Below are positions 58,416 to 64,000 of a stretch of DNA of 64,000 bases, one piece after another; positions within the stretch are counted from its first letter, which is position 1; each line of letters starts with the position of its first letter. The notes under the pieces were generated by a model, which saw nothing but the letters and a program-made list of their open reading frames with translations, was not told the origin of the DNA and did no database searches. The position numbers were made by a program, and so were the translations under genes. The DNA lies in assembly GCF_031157255.1 (NCBI RefSeq), contig NZ_JAVIFX010000013.1, forward strand, positions 124,001-188,000, in the 5' to 3' direction. This stretch comes from Bradyrhizobium sp. LHD-71. GTDB lineage: Bacteria; Pseudomonadota; Alphaproteobacteria; Rhizobiales; Xanthobacteraceae.

Positions 58416-58933
58416 GGGGAGGCCCTGCCGTTGTGGCCGCGGCTGCGACGCAGGCCGGGTCTTGAACCGGCGGTAGCCGTTGTTTTCCGTGCTGGCGCGC
58501 CGTTCGACGTCGACACCAGGGTTCTCTTGACGCGCGACAGCAATGCCATGAGCTGCCTGCTTTCCCGGACGGAGAGGTCGGCGAGGGCATCGTCTACCGT
58601 GGCTTCCGCCACGCGCCAGATGCGTTTGTGCACCCGCTCGGCATCCGCTGTGAGGTAGACGCACTTGACGCGCCGGTCGTCTGGAGCGGCGCGGCGTTCG
58701 ACCCATCCATTGGCTTCGAGCCGGTCGATCATTCGCCCGGCGGTCGCCTTTTCCACCTCCATCATGTCGGCAAGCTCGGAGTGCGATGCGCCGGGGTGGC
58801 GGTGCAGGCGGGTCAGCGCCAGCCACTGCGAGCGGGTGATGCCGAGCTTCCGCACGCGGCGATCGAACTCTGTCCGCAGCAGCCGGGCGACGTCCGAGAT
58901 CACCACCCCGATATATTCGTCTGTGTTGGGCAT
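58412..58933 (-). CDS. MarR-family transcriptional regulator
   Basis: 173 residues from ATG 58933 (MPNTDEYIGVVISDVARLL); the longer frame to 58981 would include the operator. Winged HTH at about 40-110: LGITRSQWLALTRLHRHPGAS, HSELADMMEVEKATAGRMIDRLEANGWVERR (recognition and wing region) and DDRRVKCVYLTADAE. The tail is rich in Arg, Ser and Ala. MarR proteins typically repress efflux genes and respond to phenolic or other small ligands. The dyad at 58960-58977 lies between its start and the MFS pump gene. Confidence 0.92.
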   Translation of the reverse strand: MPNTDEYIGVVISDVARLLRTEFDRRVRKLGITRSQWLALTRLHRHPGASHSELADMMEVEKATAGRMIDRLEANGWVERRAAPDDRRVKCVYLTADAERVHKRIWRVAEATVDDALADLSVRESRQLMALLSRVKRTLVSTSNGAPARKTTATAGSRPGLRRSRGHNGRASP

Positions 58934-58959
58934 GGGGTCGATTGTAGCCGCCGCAGAAT

Positions 58960-58977
58960 TAGTAAGATAGGTTACTA
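58960..58977. promoter_or_regulatory. MarR operator candidate TAGTAA-N6-TTACTA
   Basis: Exact 6-bp arms (58960-58965 and 58972-58977) with spacer GATAGG in the 69-base region between the MarR gene (58933) and the MFS pump gene (59003). The size and AT-rich arms fit MarR sites. One site could control both directions. Confidence 0.7.
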
Positions 58978-59002
58978 TCACGATCTTAGCGTCGCAGGCG
59001 AC

Positions 59003-60541
59003 ATGACTTCAAGCTCTGCAAGCACGGATGCCGGGAGCGCGGCCGCGACAACGTCCGCGGCGCAGCGGTTTTTGACCCTTGCCACTGTGGTACTGGGGTC
59101 TTCACTCTATGGCACCGCGCTGCTGACGACCTCAACGGTACTGCCGCAGATGCAGGGGGCGATGTCGGCGACCCAGGACGAAATCGCCTGGGCTATGACG
59201 TTCAACATTCTCGCGACCGCGGTCGTGACGCCGATGACAGGCTGGCTGGTGTCGCGTTTCGGTACGAAGCGCGTCGTGATTTGCTCGATCGGCTGCTTCA
59301 CGGCGGCGACGCTGATGTGCGGGATGGCGCAATCACTCGAGATGCTAGTGCTGTGGCGCATCGTTCAGGGCGGAACGGGCGCGCCGGTGGTGCCGCTGTC
59401 GCAGTCGATCTTGTTCAATACTTTCCCCCGCCATCAGCACACAATGGTGATGTCGATCTTCGGCATGGCGGTCGCCGTAGCGCCGGTCGTGGGGCCGGTC
59501 TTCGGCGGTTGGCTCGCCGAGATCTACAGCTGGCGCTGGACCTTCTACATGCTGGTGCCGGTCGGCATCTGCGCCACGATCGGCATGAGCCTGACATTAC
59601 CGTCCGACACGCGACTCTCGAAAGTTCGGTTTGACTGGACTGGCTTCCTCGCGCTGGCGACGGCGCTCGCATCAGTCCAGCTGGTGCTCGCGCGGGGTGT
59701 GCGGCTGGACTGGTTCGAATCGACCGAGATCGTGATCGAATGCCTGATCGCTGCGATCGCCTTTTACGTCTTTCTGGTGCACAGCCTCGGCGCCCGGACA
59801 CCGTTCCTGAACCTGAGGCTGCTCGCCGACCGCAACTACGCGATCGGCCTGGCGCTGGTGACGATCTACGGCATGCTGAACTTCACGCCGATGGTGCTGC
59901 TGCCGCCCCTGCTGCAGCAGCATGTCGGCTTCTCGGATGCGCTGGTCGGGCAGGTGATCGGTGCGCGCGGCATCGGCATGACGATCGGTTTCATGACTGC
60001 GGGCCTGATGGCCCGGATCGATCCGCGGATCAGCATGGCGTTCGGCTTCGGCCTGCAGACCATCGCAGGGGCTTGGATGCTGACGTTTGACCTCAACGTG
60101 ACGATGGAGATTCTGGTCGTCAACAGCGCCATTCAAGGCTTCGCCGTCGGCGTGGTGTGGGTGCCGATCACAGTGGTCGCATTCGAGACCCTTGAGCCAA
60201 GGCACATCGCGGAGGCCTCATCGATCTTTCATTTGCTGCGCAACATCGGTTCCAGTTTCTTCATCTCACTGTCGATCGCCGAGATTGTGTATGCGACTGG
60301 CGCCAACTACAGTCGTATGACCGAGATGATCACGCCCTATAACGATGCGCTGACGATGCCGGCGGTGATCGGTGCCTGGGCTTTCGACACAGTGCCGGGC
60401 CTCGCCCGGGTCGCGAAGGAGATCGCGCGCCAGGCGGCGATGATTGGCTATCTCAATGCCTTCATGATGTATACGGCGACCTCTGCGCTCGCGGTCGTGT
60501 TCGTCTTGCTGATCCGCCGGCGCCGGGCGAAACCCGAATGA
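59003..60541 (+). CDS. MFS multidrug exporter, DHA2/EmrB family
   Basis: 512 residues from ATG 59003, predicted 14 membrane helices. DHA2 motifs: LPQMQGAMSATQDEIAWAMT, TPMTGWLVSRFGTKRV (motif A), LVLWRIVQGGTGAPVVPLSQ, and GMAVAVAPVVGPVFGGWLAE (motif C, antiporter signature). Proton-driven export of hydrophobic or anionic toxicants through the EmrA-type adaptor at 57339 and an outer-membrane channel encoded elsewhere. Divergent from the MarR-emrA pair; the frame reported upstream from 58628 is spurious before 59003. Confidence 0.94.
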   Translation: MTSSSASTDAGSAAATTSAAQRFLTLATVVLGSSLYGTALLTTSTVLPQMQGAMSATQDEIAWAMTFNILATAVVTPMTGWLVSRFGTKRVVICSIGCFTAATLMCGMAQSLEMLVLWRIVQGGTGAPVVPLSQSILFNTFPRHQHTMVMSIFGMAVAVAPVVGPVFGGWLAEIYSWRWTFYMLVPVGICATIGMSLTLPSDTRLSKVRFDWTGFLALATALASVQLVLARGVRLDWFESTEIVIECLIAAIAFYVFLVHSLGARTPFLNLRLLADRNYAIGLALVTIYGMLNFTPMVLLPPLLQQHVGFSDALVGQVIGARGIGMTIGFMTAGLMARIDPRISMAFGFGLQTIAGAWMLTFDLNVTMEILVVNSAIQGFAVGVVWVPITVVAFETLEPRHIAEASSIFHLLRNIGSSFFISLSIAEIVYATGANYSRMTEMITPYNDALTMPAVIGAWAFDTVPGLARVAKEIARQAAMIGYLNAFMMYTATSALAVVFVLLIRRRRAKPE

Positions 60542-60588
60542 AGCGTAGCGCGAGATGATGGTGGGTTTTCCCGCCGTCTTCACGTCAT

Positions 60589-61311
60589 TTACGATCGCTG
60601 CCAGGCCTGGGTGTCGGCCGAGCACAAGCTGTCGACCGGTGCGAATCCGCTTTCGCGCAAGTACACCTGCAATCGCTCGATGCCCTCCGTGCCGATCACG
60701 TCCGGATGAACCTCGAGAATAATCGTGCGGATTCCCGTAAGCGGGCACGCGGGCAGAAGCTCGTCCTCCATCCCTTCGACGTCGATCACGAGAACCGAAG
60801 GTCTGACGGCGCCGACGACTTTCGAGATGGCGTGCATTGGAGTGGCAATGGTGCGGCCGTCGAAACATCGGCGGCCGCTTGCACCGAGCCAACTGTCGGG
60901 CGCGACACGCAGGTCGAGCGTACCGTCGTCGATACCGACCGCAGCGTTGACAAGTTCCACAGGAAGGTCGTTCAACGCGAAGTTCTCCCGTGCGATCCTT
61001 GCGGCATCCGGGTTGGGCTCGAACGCTTTCACATTCGCAGCGCCGACGATCCTTGCCGCGGTCAAGGCCACGAGGCCGACACAGCTTCCGATTTCCAGCA
61101 CGCGATCTTCGCTTTGCAAGAGACCGGCCACCGCGCAACGCTCCGGCATCTCATAGTCGCCGCGTACAAGCATTTGCGAGACATGCTTGGGAATATCCCG
61201 CCGATAGGCGATCAAGCGTAAGCCGTCGATCGTCACGTGACGCGTGCGCATCATTCGGCGGAGCCGATAGAGCCACGTAGGTGTGCGCCGAATTGAAGCT
61301 GAGCGGGACAT
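60589..61311 (-). CDS. FkbM-family methyltransferase
   Basis: 240 residues from ATG 61311 (MSRSASIRRTPTWLYRL). SAM-binding features: VLEIGSCVGLVALTAARIVG (motif I, about residues 93-112), VKAFEPNPDAARIARENF (acidic end of strand 2), and VLVIDVEGMEDELLP (motif with ID-VEG typical of FkbM enzymes). The C-terminus ILEVHPDVIG and LRESGFAPVD fits the fold. FkbM enzymes O-methylate sugars, polyketides or lipid-linked glycans. No glycan or polyketide genes are adjacent, so the substrate is unknown. Convergent with the MFS pump gene, 47 bases apart. Confidence 0.88.
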   Translation of the reverse strand: MSRSASIRRTPTWLYRLRRMMRTRHVTIDGLRLIAYRRDIPKHVSQMLVRGDYEMPERCAVAGLLQSEDRVLEIGSCVGLVALTAARIVGAANVKAFEPNPDAARIARENFALNDLPVELVNAAVGIDDGTLDLRVAPDSWLGASGRRCFDGRTIATPMHAISKVVGAVRPSVLVIDVEGMEDELLPACPLTGIRTIILEVHPDVIGTEGIERLQVYLRESGFAPVDSLCSADTQAWQRS

Positions 61312-61536
61312 TTCGAAGTTTGCGCAAAAACTGCCAGAGGATCGACGCGATGCGATATCGCGCTCGAATGAGCTAACGCTCCAAGCAGCCACCGGTGCGG
61401 CGACAACGCACGGCGTTAAAGGGAAGCTTTTCTGCAAAAAAGCATGGTCGTTGCGGAACCTAGGAACCTCTCTCTCGTTCTGCCTCTGCAAGCGGAAAGT
61501 TCCAGGGCACCGCGAACACAACGTCGCTATTGAACA

Positions 61537-61718
61537 ATGTCGCTGTTGAAATGGGCTGTCATCTTCGTCGTGGTTTCTCTGTGGCCGCCTGTTCGGATTT
61601 TCCGGGATCTCAGAAGCAGGCGCCGATATCGCACGCGTCCTGTTCTACATCGTCATCGTCATCGTTCTCATTCTGCTCATCCTCGGCTTGACGATATCCA
61701 GGAACGTCTCGGGATGAC
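61537..61718 (+). pseudogene. Frameshifted DUF1328-family small membrane protein
   Basis: The first frame reads [15 protein letters not shown], the standard start of DUF1328 proteins, then turns into nonsense (WPPVRIF). From 61589 another frame reads [22 protein letters not shown], followed by a hydrophobic helix ending [11 protein letters not shown] and a TGA at 61716-61718, the standard second half. The junction TCTCTGTGGCCGCCTG appears to lack two bases relative to a normal SLVAGLF segment (one G after CTG and one in the GGCC context). Either the gene is broken or the sequence has two small errors in G runs. Confidence 0.8.
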
Positions 61719-61828
61719 TGCAGCATAGCAATCAAGAGCGATCGAGTTTGAAAAGCGGCCGGGCGCCAAGCAGGCGTTCCGGAACGCGCAAAAAGGAGCG
61801 GCATCAACCGATTATCTGGAGAAGAGCT

Positions 61829-62044
61829 ATGGCCAAGAAAGCCGGCAAGCGGAAATACTCAAAAGGCGCCGCAAAGAAGGTGAAGCGTGCGATGAAGGAG
61901 CGCAAGGCGGGGACCTTGCGCTCCGGCCGCAGCGGCAAGAAGGTCAAGAGCCGCAAGCAGGCGATTGCGATCGGTCTGTCAGAAGCACGTCGTGCCGGCG
62001 CGAAGGTGCCGAAGAAGCGCAAATCGAAGAAGCGGAAGTCCTGA
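61829..62044 (+). CDS. Lysine-rich small protein (DUF6496-like, 71 aa)
   Basis: From ATG 61829 with GGAGAAG 5 bases upstream. About a third of residues are Lys or Arg (AKKAGKRKYSKGAAKKVKRA; KKRKSKKRKS at the end). The central segment GKKVKSRKQAIAIGLSEARRAGAKVP is the recognisable conserved part of small proteins annotated DUF6496. The histone-H1-like composition suggests DNA binding or compaction. It is part of the run of stress-type small genes; function unproven. Confidence 0.85.
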   Translation: MAKKAGKRKYSKGAAKKVKRAMKERKAGTLRSGRSGKKVKSRKQAIAIGLSEARRAGAKVPKKRKSKKRKS

Positions 62045-62121
62045 CGCCGCCGACGGAGCGCGTCTGCTGCCCGTAGGGCCGTCAGGGCGTTGGGTCCATG
62101 ACAGCCCACGGGCGCGCTCAC

Positions 62122-62340
62122 TCATTCGTCAAGCTGCTTGTCGTGTGTGTGGCTTTGATACTGGTCGCTCTGGATGCGCCTGCCGTCCTGACCGCGGGCT
62201 GCTGAGCGACTGACCTTGTCACGATTCGAGAGTACGTCGTTCTCGCCGAGCATGCCTTCCGGAATCTCCGTCATCGCGCCGACGCCGGATCCCTTGCTGC
62301 GAGCCGGCGGCCCTACGCCCTTTTTGCCTTCCTTCTTCAT
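62122..62340 (-). CDS. Conserved small hydrophilic protein (72 aa)
   Basis: From ATG 62340 with GGGAG upstream. The protein (MKKEGKKGVGPPARSKGSGV start, IPEGMLGENDVLSNRDKVSR in the middle, HTHDKQLDE end) is charged, Gly-rich and probably disordered. From memory, similar proteins occur beside stress genes in Bradyrhizobium. No motif with known function. Oriented leftward like the other small genes to its right. Confidence 0.75.
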   Translation of the reverse strand: MKKEGKKGVGPPARSKGSGVGAMTEIPEGMLGENDVLSNRDKVSRSAARGQDGRRIQSDQYQSHTHDKQLDE

Positions 62341-62425
62341 CGTGAACTCCCTGTCCGTTTTGCAATGAGATGGCGCGAAAACCGCTGCCGTCGTGAGCGG
62401 ACGTCGGAGCGGCTTCCGGCCGAGG

Positions 62426-62692
62426 CTAATCCTGCTTCTGCTGTGCGGGCTCCGGCGTTTGCGGCTTATGGCCGTCCTGTGTCCGCCGATTGTGCTTGTT
62501 ATGATCGCTCTCCTGGTTCATGCCGCCGGAACTGATCGGAAATTCGCTCTGCCGAGCATTACGGCGCAGCGCCCTGGCAGACTTGGCGACCGCATCGGCC
62601 TGCTTTTCCGCATCCGATCGCGTGGGCGATGGAACATCGGCCTTGCGTTCCAGGATGCGCTTGTGCTGTTCGTGAGTCTTGTTGCCCTGCAT
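62426..62692 (-). CDS. Small hydrophilic protein (88 aa), probably disordered
   Basis: From ATG 62692 (MQGNKTHEQHKRILERK), with AAGGAG 8 bases upstream. Highly charged and rich in Gln, Lys, Arg and His (SDAEKQADAVAKSARALRRN; NQESDHNKHNRRTQDGHKP). The first part, QGNKTHEQHKRILERKADV, resembles the N-terminus of small rhizobial hypothetical proteins that I recall, but no function is known. Lacks membrane or signal segments. Confidence 0.65.
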   Translation of the reverse strand: MQGNKTHEQHKRILERKADVPSPTRSDAEKQADAVAKSARALRRNARQSEFPISSGGMNQESDHNKHNRRTQDGHKPQTPEPAQQKQD

Positions 62693-62803
62693 GGCGCAAC
62701 TCCTTGCTGGTTGCTTACAGGGGATCAATCGACCGCCGTTGCGATCGTTCCGCTCAACTGAGTGGGGTTCCCGCTCGCGAGAGAGTCCTGATCGCGGGCT
62801 CCG

Positions 62804-63073
62804 TTACCGATGATGGTCGATGTAGCCGAGCGCGAGAAAGTGATCGATGCTGTCCGGATGCGCATGCTCATAGGCGGTGATCGCGCGGTTTGCGAGCGCG
62901 ATCTTGTGACGCTCGCCTTGCTCAAGCAGATTCATGATTTCGACGGCGAGGAACGTCTGCGTGGCGAACTCGTCCGCGACATCATGGGTATTCCTGATGA
63001 AGTGCCACGCGATGGAGAAGGCTTCCTCGGCGGCCTGTTCGTGCAGGGCTTGAGTGGCGGATCGGCCGTACAT
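62804..63073 (-). CDS. Small hypothetical protein (89 aa), helical
   Basis: From ATG 63073 with GGAGG 5 bases upstream. Sequence is helical and rich in His, Ala and Glu (HEQAAEEAFSIAWHFIRNTHD; EIMNLLEQGERHKIALANRA). No signal peptide or membrane segment. Family not recognised. Same strand as the neighbouring small genes; 53 bases separate it from the gene at 63126. Confidence 0.75.
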   Translation of the reverse strand: MYGRSATQALHEQAAEEAFSIAWHFIRNTHDVADEFATQTFLAVEIMNLLEQGERHKIALANRAITAYEHAHPDSIDHFLALGYIDHHR

Positions 63074-63125
63074 GAGAACCTCCGGAAGGTGAAATCCGGG
63101 CGACCGCCCCCAGTTCCGATGATCG

Positions 63126-63329
63126 CTACGCCAACGCGGTCGGCTTCTGCGGGTGAGCGGTGCGCGGGTGGCGGTCGTGCAGGAAGACCGCGAGGTCGTG
63201 CCGCACCTGATCGTCGTGCGGCACCGCGGTCTCGAACAGCTGCTCCTGGACGTCCCGCGGCAGGTCCGGCCAGAGCCGCAAGGCGGCGCGTCCTGCCAGC
63301 AAGGCGAAGCTGCTTTCCGAATCGTTCAT
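63126..63329 (-). CDS. Small hypothetical protein (67 aa)
   Basis: From ATG 63329 (MNDSESSFALLAGRAALRLW), with GGAGG 8 bases upstream; the longer frame to 63371 lacks such a site. The sequence continues with PDLPRDVQEQLFETAVPHDD and HDLAVFLHDRHPRT, a pattern I associate with small rhizobial hypothetical proteins. Function unknown. Next to the ligase gene, 120 bases away, same strand. Confidence 0.75.
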   Translation of the reverse strand: MNDSESSFALLAGRAALRLWPDLPRDVQEQLFETAVPHDDQVRHDLAVFLHDRHPRTAHPQKPTALA

Positions 63330-63449
63330 GCCGAAACCTCCATCCGCGCTGCCTGGCTGCTTCACCCGCATTGCTCGCTCCCTCGGTTCGGTTTTCCGCG
63401 ATCTTCGACGATAACGACGATTTGCAGCGCGGGTTCCCGGCCGCCAGAA

Positions 63450-64000
63450 TCAGCTCAGAAGTGACGCCGGGCTGACGATCTTCTGCCTCAGCTGGTCGAG
63501 CGTGCATTGCTGCGCCTTCTTGTCCGGCCGCCAGCGCAGGATGCGTGTGCCATGGCGGAAACGCCCGCCGGTGAAGTGATCGTACGAGACCTCGACGACG
63601 AACCGTGGCTTCAGCGGCGTCCACTCGGCCGACCGCCGTGTCGACCAGCGGCTAGGGCCGCCTGGCGCCCGTCCGGTGAAGCTCTTCTCTGCGATGTACG
63701 CCGTCAGCTTGTCCGTGAGTCTGGCTTTTTCCGCCGTTTTGATCGCGGACGTAAAGCCGACATGATGCAGCAGGCCATCGTCGTCATAGAGGCCGAGCAG
63801 CAGCGATCCGACGACACTGCGCCCGTTCAGCTTGTTCTCCGCGTAGCGAAAGCCGCCGATGACGCAGTCGGCGCTGCGATAGCGCTTGATCTTCTGCATG
63901 GCATCGCGCGTGCCGGGGCCGTAGGGCACATCGAACCGTTTGGCAATCACGCCGTCGAAGCCGCCGCCGGCCATCTTCAGCCAGTGCATGGCCTTGCTGC
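63450..64000 (-). CDS. ATP-dependent DNA ligase, C-terminal part (LigC/LigD type), runs off the right edge
   Basis: Reads leftward from beyond the window; 183 codons are visible. Conserved ligase motif IV (GFDGVIAKR) and motif V (MQKIKRYRSADCVIGGF) of the nucleotidyltransferase domain are present, followed by an OB-fold domain (VVGSLLLGLYDDDGLLHHVG; LKPRFVVEVSYDHFTGGRFRHGTRILRWRPDK). This ending is typical of bacterial LigC/LigD-type ligases used in non-homologous end joining and repair. The catalytic Lys motif I lies outside, so I cannot tell a stand-alone ligase from a LigD fusion. Confidence 0.9.
   Translation of the reverse strand, partial: SKAMHWLKMAGGGFDGVIAKRFDVPYGPGTRDAMQKIKRYRSADCVIGGFRYAENKLNGRSVVGSLLLGLYDDDGLLHHVGFTSAIKTAEKARLTDKLTAYIAEKSFTGRAPGGPSRWSTRRSAEWTPLKPRFVVEVSYDHFTGGRFRHGTRILRWRPDKKAQQCTLDQLRQKIVSPASLLS

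Overview
This is a GC-rich chromosomal stretch from an alphaproteobacterium. The small conserved proteins at the right end, the many Bug/TctC and TRAP solute receptors, and the LigC/LigD-type ligase fragment point to the Bradyrhizobium/Rhodopseudomonas/Afipia group (Nitrobacteraceae). That placement is an inference from gene content, not from a marker gene. I saw no rRNA, tRNA, CRISPR array, transposase, integrase or phage gene. Most of the window is catabolic: transporters joined to enzymes in tight operons with ATGA or GTGA start/stop overlaps, each flanked by its own regulator.

Layout. (1) 1-62: start of a leftward gene, possibly LOG family. (2) 624-7643: a leftward operon of two orphan Bug receptors, two enolase-superfamily enzymes, an FAH-family hydrolase and a D-2-hydroxyacid dehydrogenase, divergent from an FCD GntR regulator. 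A perfect 28-bp palindrome lies between them. (3) 7658-13711: LysR regulator divergent from a five-gene operon: TctC receptor, CitE-like lyase, class III CoA-transferase, amidohydrolase, TctC receptor. (4) 13768-20896: a GntR regulator with two DNA-binding domains, divergent from a C45 acyltransferase/peptidase plus a complete Opp/Dpp-type ABC importer. (5) 21097-26226: aldehyde dehydrogenase, a TetR regulator with operator copies before itself and before a tautomerase/transglutaminase-like pair, and a second TetR divergent from a glutathione transferase over two tandem operators. (6) 26271-33871: quinate/shikimate catabolism: QuiC1-like dehydroshikimate dehydratase, a tandem-duplicated GntR regulator, a TRAP transporter, AroQ and AroE-like enzymes. 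(7) 34055-37565: LuxR-type regulator and an unrecognised secreted/membrane pair. (8) 37710-39344: acetolactate-synthase-like enzyme.

(9) 39404-50815 is the most distinctive part. A leftward operon (hydantoinase-like amidohydrolase, unknown protein, CobW-type metallochaperone, asparaginase homologue lacking a key Asp) diverges from a rightward operon (TRAP receptor, very small protein, amidase, second TRAP receptor, DctQ, DctM, polysaccharide-deacetylase/PuuE-like protein, flavin reductase). Together they look like an import-and-hydrolysis route for a cyclic amide or ureide. The block is bounded by the 3' end of the acetolactate-synthase gene on the left and a degenerate 105-bp copy of the same 3' end on the right (50927-51031).

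(10) 51222-55615: RND efflux pump. (11) 55618-64000: stress or envelope-type small genes (YciF-like ferritin fold, SPW-repeat protein, a frameshifted DUF1328 gene, a lysine-rich protein, several conserved small proteins), a MarR/EmrA/EmrB-type efflux locus, an FkbM-type methyltransferase, and the C-terminal part of an ATP-dependent DNA ligase running off the right edge.
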